This document shows positions 18,247-26,457 of a DNA stretch of 64,000 nt, piece by piece. Source of the stretch: Paenibacillus sp. EZ-K15 (GTDB lineage: Bacteria > Bacillota > Bacilli > Paenibacillales > Paenibacillaceae); assembly GCF_002573715.1 (NCBI RefSeq), contig NZ_PDHM01000005.1:1-64000 (forward strand). The letters are read 5' to 3'. The notes beneath the pieces were generated by a model, which worked only from the letters and a program-made list of their open reading frames with translations, ran no database searches and was not told where the DNA came from. A program made the translations under genes and the position numbers. Each line of letters begins with the position of its first letter. Position 1 is the stretch's first letter.

Positions 18247-19674
18247 ATGAAAATGGTTCAATTATTGCCAAGAAGCACCCCCGAAAATCAAGGAATCTCA
18301 TCGCAGTCTATCGAACGCTTTATCCGATCGATTCAGGAAAAGGAGCTGGAACTCCACAGCTTCATGCTGGTACAGCATGGACATGTCGTAGCGGAAAGCT
18401 GGTGGAAGCCGTATGATGCGGACAAACCGCATATGCTGTTCTCGCTAAGCAAGAGCTTTACCTCTACTGCGATTGGACTTCTGGTCCAGGAAGGCCGGAT
18501 TACGCTGGAGGATCGGGTGATCGACTTCTTTCCGGAATACGCTCCTGAAGATCCCTCGCCGAATCTGTCCGCGATGACGATTCGCGATTTGTTGATTATG
18601 GGAACGGGGCACGCCGAGGAGCCTGCCATGCAGTCCGATATTTGGGTGGCCGATTTTCTTAAACAAGCGGTTGAACATGAACCCGGGACCCACTTTGTAT
18701 ATAACAGCGCAGCGACTTACATGCTCTCGGCCATTCTGCAGAAGGTCACTGGCATCACGCTGCTGGATTATTTGCAGCCCCGTCTGTTTGAGCCGCTCGG
18801 CATCCATGGAGCCACCTGGGAAAGTTGTCCGCAGGGGATCAACACCGGCGGATGGGGACTTAAGCTGAAGACTGAGGACATTGCCAAATTCGGTCAGCTT
18901 TATCTTCAGAAGGGGGTATGGGAAGGCCAGCGTCTGATCCCGGAAGCGTGGATTGAAGAGGCAACCTCCAAGCAGATATCAAACGGACCTGCGGATTCCT
19001 CTTCGGATTGGACCGAAGGGTACGGCTATCAATTCTGGATGTGCCGCCACGGGGCCTACCGCGGCGACGGTGCCTTTGGACAATTCTGCGTCGTGTTCCC
19101 GGAACAGGATGCGGTGATTGCGATTACCTCCGGCCTTGGAGACATGCAGGCCGTGCTGAATGAGATATGGGAGCATCTGCAGCCAGCGATGGGATTGGAT
19201 GCGCTGCCGGTCGATACCGGAGCGGAGGCTTCACTTACTAGAATGCTGCAAGAGCTTAAGCTGGATCCGCCAATCGAAGAGGCGGTATCCCCAATTGAGA
19301 AGGACGTCTCCGGGATCGTCTATGATCTCGAGGAGAATGAGGAGAAGCTGCGTTCATTCTCCGTTCGATTTGAAGAAGATGGCGCGGTCATGGAGCTTGA
19401 GGGGGAACACGGCATCAATTTGGTTGTCTGTGGTCGTAACGAGTGGAAGTCGGGAACCACGAAGCTAATGATGACGGCGGATAACGAATATGCTGCCTCC
19501 ATGACCTGGAAGGATGACCGGACGTTGAAGTTGACCATCCGACTGACAGAGACGCCATTCTACTTAACTACGGAATGCACCTTCGGTGAGGAAAGCATTC
19601 ATCTTGCATACTGGATGAATCAATCGTTCGAGGGCAAGGTGGTCCGGGAGATTAAGGGCAAGGTTAAGGCATAG
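18247..19674 (+). CDS. beta-lactamase-fold serine hydrolase
   Basis: A 475-residue protein related to class C beta-lactamases and esterases. The nucleophile motif SxxK is in LFSLSKSFTST, and the second motif is in FVYNSAATYML. Residues from about 340 form a C-terminal domain of unknown role. No signal peptide is seen, so it is probably cytoplasmic. ATG 18247 has the best spacing from AAAGGAAG at 18233-18240; ATG 18241 is an alternative. It is the last gene of the sugar operon and may remove ester groups from the imported sugar; a true beta-lactamase role is unlikely. Confidence 0.82.
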   Translation: MKMVQLLPRSTPENQGISSQSIERFIRSIQEKELELHSFMLVQHGHVVAESWWKPYDADKPHMLFSLSKSFTSTAIGLLVQEGRITLEDRVIDFFPEYAPEDPSPNLSAMTIRDLLIMGTGHAEEPAMQSDIWVADFLKQAVEHEPGTHFVYNSAATYMLSAILQKVTGITLLDYLQPRLFEPLGIHGATWESCPQGINTGGWGLKLKTEDIAKFGQLYLQKGVWEGQRLIPEAWIEEATSKQISNGPADSSSDWTEGYGYQFWMCRHGAYRGDGAFGQFCVVFPEQDAVIAITSGLGDMQAVLNEIWEHLQPAMGLDALPVDTGAEASLTRMLQELKLDPPIEEAVSPIEKDVSGIVYDLEENEEKLRSFSVRFEEDGAVMELEGEHGINLVVCGRNEWKSGTTKLMMTADNEYAASMTWKDDRTLKLTIRLTETPFYLTTECTFGEESIHLAYWMNQSFEGKVVREIKGKVKA

Positions 19675-19700
19675 AGCCAGTAAAATAAGCAACGGTACAT

Positions 19701-19735
19701 AAAAAACCTCTCCATCGTCATGGAGAGGTTTTTTT
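19701..19735. terminator. bidirectional terminator
   Basis: AAAAAACCTCTCCAT pairs with ATGGAGAGGTTTTTT around CGTC, between the convergent serine-hydrolase and pruA genes. Confidence 0.92.
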
Positions 19736-19746
19736 GCATGCCGTAA

Positions 19747-21294
19747 TCAGAATCGCTCTGACACCGCCTTCGCCTGTGTGAACAGGAGCAGGTAATCGCG
19801 CCCGCCGGCTTTGGAATCGGTCCCGGACATATTGAAGCCGCCGAATGGGTGGGTACCCACTAAGGCACCGGTGCATTTCCGGTTCAAATACAGGTTGCCA
19901 ACATGGAAATCACGCCGCGCCTGCTCCAGGTGGGCGCGGTTGTTCGAGATCACCGCGCCGGTCAGCCCGTAGTCGGTGTTGTTGGCGAATTGGATCGCTT
20001 CGTCGAAGGAGGCGGCCTTCGTGAAGGCCACCACCGGGCCGAAGATCTCCTCTTGGGAAATACGGGCGGTGCTGGCCACGTCCGCGAAGATCGTCGGCTG
20101 GATGAAATACCCCTCCGGATCGCCCGGAAATCCGCCGAGTACCAGCGTGCCTTCGCCTTTTCCGATTTCGATATAGTCCAGAATTTTACGGTAGGCCTTT
20201 TCGTCGATGACAGGCCCTACCTGCACCGCGGCGTGTAACGGACTGCCGATAACCAGCTTCTTGGAGCGGTCGATAACCTTCTGCAGCACGGTATCATAGA
20301 CGTCCTCATGCACGATGGCCCTGGAGCAGGCGGAGCATTTCTGGCCGGAGAAACCGAATGCGGAGGCGGTGATCGCGTCTGCCGCGAGGTCCAGATCGGC
20401 CTCACTGTCTACGATAATGGCGTCTTTTCCGCCCATTTCGGCGATGACGCGTTTGATCCATTGTTGCCCCGGCTGTGTCTTGGCCGCGCGTTCCTGAATC
20501 CGCAGTCCAACGTCGCGGGATCCCGTAAAGCTGATGAACCTGGTCAGCGGATGATCTACCAGATAGTCGCCTACTTCCTGGCCCGGTCCCGGCAGGAAGT
20601 TAACAACACCCGGAGGCAGGCTGACTTCTTCCAGTAGCTCCACGAATTTGGCGGCAATGACCGGCGTGGTGCTCGCCGGTTTCAGCACAACGGTGTTGCC
20701 CGAGACGATGGCCGCCGTGGTCATGCCTGCCATAATCGCGAGCGGAAAGTTCCACGGCGGAATGACGATGCCGACGCCGAGTGGAATGTAATAGAGATGA
20801 TTTTCTTCCTCCTCATGAACCGTTAGCGGCTGGGGCGCGCTCAGGCGCTGCATTTCGCGTGCATAGAATTCCATGAAATCGATCGCTTCGGCCGTATCCG
20901 CATCCGCTTCGGCACGCGTTTTGCCGGCTTCCAGCGTCATCAGTGCGGAGAATTCAAACTTGCGTCGCCGCATGATTGCTGCAGCCTTGTACAAATATCG
21001 TGCCCGTTCGCTCGGCGCGGTGTGTTTCCACGTCTCAAAAGTCCGTGCGGCTGTCTGAATGGCTTGTTCCGCAAGTTCGGTATCGGCTTGGGATACAATG
21101 CCGATGACCTGACGTTTACGGGACGGATTGACCGACTTTAGGGTACGCTCCGTATGGATTTGGGCACCGCCGATAACCAGAGGGTACGTCTTGCCGAGTT
21201 CGGCTTCGACCGCGGATAGCGCAGCATCGTATAACTTGTTGTTCAACTCGTTCTTGAAGTCCAGAAATGGTTCATTCCGAAAAGGTACTCGCAT
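19747..21294 (-). CDS. pruA: 1-pyrroline-5-carboxylate dehydrogenase
   Basis: A 515-residue NAD-dependent dehydrogenase that oxidises the glutamate semialdehyde/pyrroline-5-carboxylate formed from proline to glutamate. The catalytic Cys is in [13 protein letters not shown] and the general-base Glu in [10 protein letters not shown]; the fold and length match RocA/PruA. ATG 21294 has AAGGAGGGG upstream. The divergent neighbour is proline dehydrogenase, the previous step of the pathway. Confidence 0.95.
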   Translation of the reverse strand: MRVPFRNEPFLDFKNELNNKLYDAALSAVEAELGKTYPLVIGGAQIHTERTLKSVNPSRKRQVIGIVSQADTELAEQAIQTAARTFETWKHTAPSERARYLYKAAAIMRRRKFEFSALMTLEAGKTRAEADADTAEAIDFMEFYAREMQRLSAPQPLTVHEEEENHLYYIPLGVGIVIPPWNFPLAIMAGMTTAAIVSGNTVVLKPASTTPVIAAKFVELLEEVSLPPGVVNFLPGPGQEVGDYLVDHPLTRFISFTGSRDVGLRIQERAAKTQPGQQWIKRVIAEMGGKDAIIVDSEADLDLAADAITASAFGFSGQKCSACSRAIVHEDVYDTVLQKVIDRSKKLVIGSPLHAAVQVGPVIDEKAYRKILDYIEIGKGEGTLVLGGFPGDPEGYFIQPTIFADVASTARISQEEIFGPVVAFTKAASFDEAIQFANNTDYGLTGAVISNNRAHLEQARRDFHVGNLYLNRKCTGALVGTHPFGGFNMSGTDSKAGGRDYLLLFTQAKAVSERF

Positions 21295-21497
21295 GGAAGG
21301 CCCCTCCTTAACATGATATGATTCGGAGCTTTAGGTTTATGGTCCAGCTGCTGAATGCGTCATGGTGGGGTGTTTAGAATCTCTTGGTGAAAAGCTCGAT
21401 GTTAGATATGTATGTCTTTCTGCATGCCGTCATGATTTTTGCATATGAGTTAAGATAGAGTGCATTTTGGTTTGCCTTTTGCAAAGGGGGAGCTCGC

Positions 21498-22418
21498 ATG
21501 GACGGAACCGAACTTTACCGTAAAGTGATCCTGACGGTGTCCGGTAATAAATTCGTGAAGTGGTTGTCGATCAAGTACGGCCGAAAACTGGCGGGCAGAT
21601 TCATAGCCGGCGATACCTTGGACGAGGCGCTGGATGAAATTGAGAGGCTGAACGAGAAGGGCATTCTCGTCACGCTCGATCATTTGGGGGAGGGTATCAC
21701 GACGCTGGACGAAGCGGCCGGGTACCGGGAGGAGTATTTGAAGCTTGTAGAAGGGATTGCCAAGCGGGGAGTGAAATCGAATGTATCGCTGAAGCCGACG
21801 CAGATGGGCATGGCACTGGACCCCGAGAAGGCTTACGAGAATATTAAGCTGGTGGCGAAAAAGGCGAAAGAGCACCGCAACTTCGTTCGTTTGGATATGG
21901 AGGATTCGCCGTATACCCAGGCGACGATAGACATAACGCTGCGGCTCCATAAGGAGGGGCTGACCAATGTGGGGACCGTGATGCAGGCCTACTTGTTCCG
22001 TACGGAGGAGGACGTCAAGAATTTAATCAATGCCGGTGTTAATCTGCGGTTGGTGAAGGGGGCGTACAAAGAGCCGGGAACCATCGCTTTTCAGCAGAAG
22101 CGGGAGGTCATTGACAACTATAAGAAATTGATCAAAATGCATTTTGATCAGGGTACCTACGTCGCGATTGCTTCGCACGATGACAACATCATCGACTGGG
22201 TGAAGGTGTTTGCCGAGCAGAGCCACATAGACAAACAGGAATTTGAGTTTCAAATGCTGTACGGGCTGCGGATGAACGATCAGGCAGCGCTTGCACAGGA
22301 CGGTTATCGCATCCGGTGTTATATGCCCTACGGAACGATGTGGTACCCGTATTTTACCCGGCGGCTGGCGGAGAAGCCGGCCAACCTGATGATGGTGCTC
22401 AAAAATATGTTCAAGTGA
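21498..22418 (+). CDS. proline dehydrogenase
   Basis: A 306-residue FAD-dependent enzyme of the single-domain PutB/FadM type, oxidising proline to pyrroline-5-carboxylate. It has the TIM-barrel strands (VTLDHLGEGITT, NVSLKPTQMGMALD, RLVKGAYKEP) and the C-terminal RLAEKPANL. ATG 21498 follows AAAGGGGGAG. It diverges from pruA across 200 bases; no clear shared operator could be read. Confidence 0.92.
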   Translation: MDGTELYRKVILTVSGNKFVKWLSIKYGRKLAGRFIAGDTLDEALDEIERLNEKGILVTLDHLGEGITTLDEAAGYREEYLKLVEGIAKRGVKSNVSLKPTQMGMALDPEKAYENIKLVAKKAKEHRNFVRLDMEDSPYTQATIDITLRLHKEGLTNVGTVMQAYLFRTEEDVKNLINAGVNLRLVKGAYKEPGTIAFQQKREVIDNYKKLIKMHFDQGTYVAIASHDDNIIDWVKVFAEQSHIDKQEFEFQMLYGLRMNDQAALAQDGYRIRCYMPYGTMWYPYFTRRLAEKPANLMMVLKNMFK

Positions 22419-22475
22419 GCGGGGGAAACAACCAATTGAAAGGGAAGCGAGGACGGTAGCTCTCTAGCTACTGTC

Positions 22476-22940
22476 CTAGAAGAAATAATACGCCTCCGAG
22501 CAGTCCATCAGGAAGGAACGCTCCAGCGGCAAGCTGCCTAACCGCTTACGGGTGATGTGCTGTTGCAGATTGGTCTCCAGATCGGCGAGGGCCGATACGG
22601 CGAGCTGCATCCGGGCGGATCCCCACTGGTGCTGCTTCTGGGCATAGCGAACGGCCTCGGTTACGGACATGCCTCTCAGCCTCGTAAAGACGGATGCCCA
22701 GCGGACTAGATCCGTGAATTGCCTGTTGCTTGGCAGCGCATATTCGGCATACCCGGCCGCGTCTTTGCAGCTGATTTTGAACAAACCGCAGTTCCAATCT
22801 CGGTTGCTCCAGGGGATAAAGCGTTCAGCCGAGCCCTGGTCGAAACGAAATATCTCCATATGGCGAATGGTCTCTTCACCTAATGCAGGCACTGCGGTTT
22901 CGATGACGGGTGTACGTGCTGCCTCGATGAGTTTCGTCAT
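22476..22940 (-). CDS. unknown protein, perhaps a stand-alone enolase-type capping domain
   Basis: A 154-residue protein I do not recognise with certainty. Residues 28-125 resemble the N-terminal capping domain of the enolase/muconate-cycloisomerase superfamily in layout: strands around FRFDQGSA and GLFKISCKDAAGYAEYALPS, then helices ending in GSARMQLAVSALADLE. No barrel follows, so enzymatic activity is not expected. ATG 22940 has AAAGGAG upstream. A c-di-AMP riboswitch and a terminator lie in its leader, linking it to osmotic, potassium or cell-wall control. There is no predicted membrane segment or signal peptide. Confidence 0.6.
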   Translation of the reverse strand: MTKLIEAARTPVIETAVPALGEETIRHMEIFRFDQGSAERFIPWSNRDWNCGLFKISCKDAAGYAEYALPSNRQFTDLVRWASVFTRLRGMSVTEAVRYAQKQHQWGSARMQLAVSALADLETNLQQHITRKRLGSLPLERSFLMDCSEAYYFF

Positions 22941-22982
22941 GATATGATCTACGCTCCTTTATAAGAATGTTATATGCACGGC

Positions 22983-23023
22983 AAAAAGGCCTGGTGAGCA
23001 GAGATACCCCGCTCTCCAGGCCT
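22983..23023 (-). terminator. expression-platform terminator of the minus-strand riboswitch
   Basis: AGGCCTGG and CCAGGCCT form the stem, extended by GAGC/GCTC; on the minus strand TTTTTG follows. It lies between the aptamer and the 154-residue gene. Confidence 0.85.
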
Positions 23024-23089
23024 ATTTATGGTTAGAGGCCCAATTCCGGCGGCCGCTATGCCAAAGCTTGGATGGTGTTCTCTCTCAAA

Positions 23090-23240
23090 AACGCGCCTAC
23101 GAGGTTAGCTGACGGATTCGGGCTGAGAGCACCCTACCGCCGGTCCATTTGATCCTAGGCACAGCGGATTCACCCCATTCACCAATCGAAGACTGGCTTT
23201 TGGTTCCCCCGTCTCCCCATCTGTCGGGAGCTCAGCGTAT
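23090..23240 (-). ncRNA. ydaO-type c-di-AMP riboswitch
   Basis: Read on the minus strand, it carries the conserved blocks of the ydaO/yuaA class in order: GGGGGAACCA, GGGGTGAATCC, GGTAGGGT, CCCGAATCCGTCAGC and TAACCTCGTA. CGCT near 23237 can pair with GGCG near 23097 to close the aptamer. Known members bind c-di-AMP and switch off potassium uptake or cell-wall genes. A terminator follows at 22983-23023. Confidence 0.92.
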
Positions 23241-23798
23241 AACGAATGTTTCGAATAGATGGATGAATCATACGCCGGAGGAATCTAAAAGTAAATGACC
23301 ATATGGGACGGATACATTCCGAAAATCGATGAAAACCGTATAAGAAAACGTGTACATTCAGTCGTGTCATCGATTATCATGGCAAAATCTCGGTATCTCG
23401 ATAGATTGCGATAAATACAAGAAAACAAGAGAAATACATAGTATAGAGCAGTATTCAGGAGATAATTAAGTGATATTGGTCAGTTCCTGTTCGACATAAC
23501 GCCACATGTGTTTTTGCTCACATTTACTTCCTGCAGGGCCAGACGTATGATACGAACTATGAATTGACGGACATCAGCGACAGGCATACGGGCAGCCGTT
23601 CCATGAAGGCCTACAGACAGTGTGAGAGCTGCGTCAGGCTCTTTTATGGATCGAATCTCGGGCGAAGGCACCATGGGCCTTCGCTGAGCTTGCAGGATGA
23701 TGCGACTCTCACCGCTCGAACCTGATGCTGTGTTGTTTTGCCGGACCTGGATGTTTAGTCAATGGCTAATAGAATAACATGCTACTCGTTTTCAATTT
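23241..23798. other. region between the two divergent riboswitches
   Basis: It must hold the two divergent promoters, but no clear -35/-10 pair stood out. An open stretch of 78 codons on the plus strand (about 23490-23720) has no start or ribosome binding site and is not called as a gene. Confidence 0.5.
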
Positions 23799-23950
23799 TC
23801 GCTGAGTCCTTGAATGGAAAAGGAACGGGGGAACCAGTCGGGAGATGAACCTATCTCTCAGGGGTGAATCCTATGGACAAGATAACGGTCTATGGGTAGG
23901 GCGACTCTCACGCCCGAATCCGTCAGCTAACCTCGTAAGCGTATCGAGAG
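23799..23950 (+). ncRNA. ydaO-type c-di-AMP riboswitch of the kdp operon
   Basis: The conserved blocks appear in order: GGGGGAACCA, GGGGTGAATCC, GGTAGGG, CCCGAATCCGTCAGC, TAACCTCGTA and AAGCG, the last pairing with CGCT at 23800. A hairpin (CACGGTG/CACCGTG) and a terminator follow, then the kdp genes. High c-di-AMP should stop transcription and so limit high-affinity potassium import, as known for this class. Confidence 0.95.
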
Positions 23951-24004
23951 AGGCAACGATTGTCGTGGACTTGGGCCACGGTGTATTTCACCGTGTCCTA
24001 TTAA

Positions 24005-24052
24005 GGAGCCTGCGGGAAGAGTTCTTCTCTTTCCACAGGCTTCTTTGTTGTT
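24005..24052 (+). terminator. expression-platform terminator of the kdp riboswitch
   Basis: A long stem (GAGCCTG with CAGGCTT, and GGGAAGAG with CTCTTTCC) is followed by the T-rich tract TTCTTTGTTGTTG. Confidence 0.75.
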
Positions 24053-24087
24053 GTCTTCTCTTTCCGAACTTAGGAGGAGAACAAAAG

Positions 24088-24498
24088 ATGGAGAAATCGC
24101 AGGAGTTTATCCTGGTATCCGCACCGAACAAGGCCGGGGAAGAATTTATCCGCCAGCTGATCTTTAAGCGCATTTCGTTTGTGGCCATAGCCAACAACCG
24201 GGTTGAACAGGAGAGGCTGCATGAACTGGGCTGCACCAACATGATACTAATCGATACAAGGGACGAGCAAACCTGGATCATTCCCGAGTTTCCCGTCAGC
24301 AAGGTGTTTCTGTTCGAGAGCAGCTTGAATCTATGCTGCCGCTATTTACGGATTTTCCGGACTTGGACCACGGAGTCGATTTATGTGATTACCCACTCCA
24401 GCAATCCGCGATTGATATACAAAGGGCTGGGTGCCGATGTGGTGCTTCATACGAATCATCACCAGGTATCCTTCCTGATTTCATCCATTGTCAGCTAA
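24088..24498 (+). CDS. kdp-associated RCK/TrkA_N-like protein
   Basis: A 136-residue protein with an alternating strand-helix pattern: FILVSAPNKAGEEFIRQLI, then SFVAIANN, then HELGCTNMILIDT, ending in GLGADVVL. This resembles a degenerate RCK/TrkA_N Rossmann domain, the gating domain of potassium channels and Ktr/Trk systems, though the glycine motif for NAD is absent. ATG 24088 follows AGGAGGAGA. It is the first gene after the c-di-AMP riboswitch and leads the kdp operon. Function unknown; regulating Kdp assembly or activity is a guess. Confidence 0.65.
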   Translation: MEKSQEFILVSAPNKAGEEFIRQLIFKRISFVAIANNRVEQERLHELGCTNMILIDTRDEQTWIIPEFPVSKVFLFESSLNLCCRYLRIFRTWTTESIYVITHSSNPRLIYKGLGADVVLHTNHHQVSFLISSIVS

Positions 24499-24541
24499 GG
24501 TTTTGGCGGATATCACAACGAGGTTTTAGGAGGTTATATTC

Positions 24542-24646
24542 ATGCAGGATTTATATATGGTGCTCATATTGGGAGGAACCTACGGACTGTTCATGCTGTT
24601 TATGTCCTGGTGCGGGCGCGTGGTTTCGGAACCGGAGGCGGATTAA
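24542..24646 (+). CDS. small membrane protein upstream of kdpF
   Basis: A 34-residue protein with one hydrophobic helix (MVLILGGTYGLFMLFMSW) and an acidic tail EPEAD, preceded by TTAGGAGG. Small one-helix proteins of this type often precede kdpF in other bacteria. It sits two bases before the kdpF ATG. Confidence 0.75.
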   Translation: MQDLYMVLILGGTYGLFMLFMSWCGRVVSEPEAD

Positions 24647-24648
24647 CC

Positions 24649-24726
24649 ATGATAATCATTTTGGTATGCACGCTCTTTATTTTTCTGTACTTGATTTATG
24701 CGCTGATTCACCCTGAAAAATTCTAG
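24649..24726 (+). CDS. kdpF: potassium-transporting ATPase subunit KdpF
   Basis: A 25-residue one-helix protein ending in YALIHPEKF, the hallmark end of KdpF. KdpF stabilises the KdpFABC complex. It starts two bases after the preceding small ORF and lies 30 bases before kdpA. Confidence 0.88.
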   Translation: MIIILVCTLFIFLYLIYALIHPEKF

Positions 24727-24756
24727 GGAGACAGCTGAAGGAGGAAGGCATTCGCC

Positions 24757-26436
24757 ATGGGCATTTTACAAATTGCCATCGTTATACTCGTTCTGGTGCT
24801 GCTGGTAAAGCCGCTTGGAACTTATCTATATCAGGTGTTTCGCAATGAAAGCAATGGAACGGACAGATGGTTCTCCTGGGCGGAGAAACCGATCTTCGCA
24901 CTGATTGGCTTGAAAGAACGCAAGGGAATGACGTGGAAAGGGTATGCCATCAGCTTTGTGATGACGAATATCGTGCTGGTCGCGGCGGGGTATTTGATTC
25001 TGCGGTTGCAGAGAGTACTGCCCTTCAACCCGAATGGCATCGATAATATGGAATCGACCTTGTCGTTCTCTACGATCATCAGCTTTATGACCAATACGAA
25101 TCTTCAGCATTACAGCGGGGAGTCGGGGTTATCCTATATGGCCCAGATGGCTGTCATTACGATGATGATGTTCACGTCCGCGGCAACCGGGCTCTGCGTG
25201 GCGATTGCTTTTATCCGGTCGGTGACCAGTAAGGGTACAACCGTCGGTAACTTTTTTGAGGACTTCGTCAAAGCCCACACCCGGGTGTTCATCCCGGCTG
25301 CGTTCATCATTGCAATGATACTGGTTGCGCTGCAGGTGCCGCAGACCTTGAAGCCTACGCTCAGCGTCACCACGCTGGAAGGTAGTGAGCAGCAAATTGC
25401 TGTAGGGCCCGTAGCTGCGCTTGAATCGATCAAGCATCTGGGCACCAACGGCGGCGGGCATATGGGAGTGAACTCGGCACATCCGTTCGAGAACCCGTCC
25501 CCGCTGACCAATGTCATCGAAATCCTGTCCATGTGGAGTCTCGGGGCGGCGCTTCCGTATACGTTCGGTTTATTCGCCAAGAGCCGCAAACAGGGCTGGA
25601 TTATTTTCTCGGTGATGATGACCTTGTTTATAGCTTTCCTGTCGCTGAACTATGCCGCTGAAACCAATGGCAATCCGGCGCTGAACCGCTTGGGCATCGA
25701 TGCCTCGCAAGGCAGCATGGAGGGCAAGGAGGTCCGGTTCGGGGTTGCCCAATCTTCTCTGTTCACCACGGTGACGACCGCGGCCACGACCGGGTCGGTC
25801 AACAACATGCATGATACGCTCACGCCGCTTGGCGGGATTACGCCGCTGTCCCTGATGATGCTGAACTCTGTTTTTGGCGGAAAGGGCGTTGGGCTGATGA
25901 ATATGCTCATGTACGCGATATTGGCGGTGTTCCTGGCCGGTCTTATGGTTGGTCGAACCCCCGAATTTCTAGGCAGAAAAATCGAGGCGCGGGAGATGAA
26001 GCTGATTGCAATTGTTATCCTGGTGCATCCATTTATCATCCTGGCTCCGACCGCACTTGCGCTGATGACGGATGCAGGGCAGGCAGGCATTACCAATGCG
26101 GGCTTTCATGGCATCTCGCAGGTATTGTACGAATACACGTCTTCCGCAGCCAATAACGGTTCCGGATTTGAGGGTCTGTCAGATAACACGCCGTTCTGGA
26201 ACATTACGACCGGACTGGTCATGCTCTTCGGCCGTTACATCTCGATGATTGCCCTGTTGGCGGTAGGCGGCTCGCTGATGCGGAAGCAATGGGTTCCCGA
26301 GACGCTTGGGACGTTCCGGACAGATAATAAGCTGTTTGCCGGCATTCTCATTGCGGTGGTTCTGATTATCGGTGCATTGACCTTCCTGCCTGTACTTGTG
26401 CTTGGTCCGATTGCTGAGCATCTGACGATCCGTTAA
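24757..26436 (+). CDS. kdpA: potassium-transporting ATPase subunit A
   Basis: A 559-residue, ten-helix potassium channel-like subunit that binds and selects K+. Selectivity-filter segments are visible (TNLQHYSGE and GTNGGGHMGVNSAHPFENP). Length matches the family. ATG 24757 follows GAAGGAGGA. Confidence 0.96.
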   Translation: MGILQIAIVILVLVLLVKPLGTYLYQVFRNESNGTDRWFSWAEKPIFALIGLKERKGMTWKGYAISFVMTNIVLVAAGYLILRLQRVLPFNPNGIDNMESTLSFSTIISFMTNTNLQHYSGESGLSYMAQMAVITMMMFTSAATGLCVAIAFIRSVTSKGTTVGNFFEDFVKAHTRVFIPAAFIIAMILVALQVPQTLKPTLSVTTLEGSEQQIAVGPVAALESIKHLGTNGGGHMGVNSAHPFENPSPLTNVIEILSMWSLGAALPYTFGLFAKSRKQGWIIFSVMMTLFIAFLSLNYAAETNGNPALNRLGIDASQGSMEGKEVRFGVAQSSLFTTVTTAATTGSVNNMHDTLTPLGGITPLSLMMLNSVFGGKGVGLMNMLMYAILAVFLAGLMVGRTPEFLGRKIEAREMKLIAIVILVHPFIILAPTALALMTDAGQAGITNAGFHGISQVLYEYTSSAANNGSGFEGLSDNTPFWNITTGLVMLFGRYISMIALLAVGGSLMRKQWVPETLGTFRTDNKLFAGILIAVVLIIGALTFLPVLVLGPIAEHLTIR

Positions 26437-26457
26437 TAGAAAAGGTGGCCTATTACC

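Noticed and set aside
23490..23720. Open plus-strand stretch of about 78 codons with protein-like composition between the riboswitches
   Set aside because: There is no start codon or ribosome site at its beginning and no recognisable family; it could be a remnant, but the evidence is too weak.
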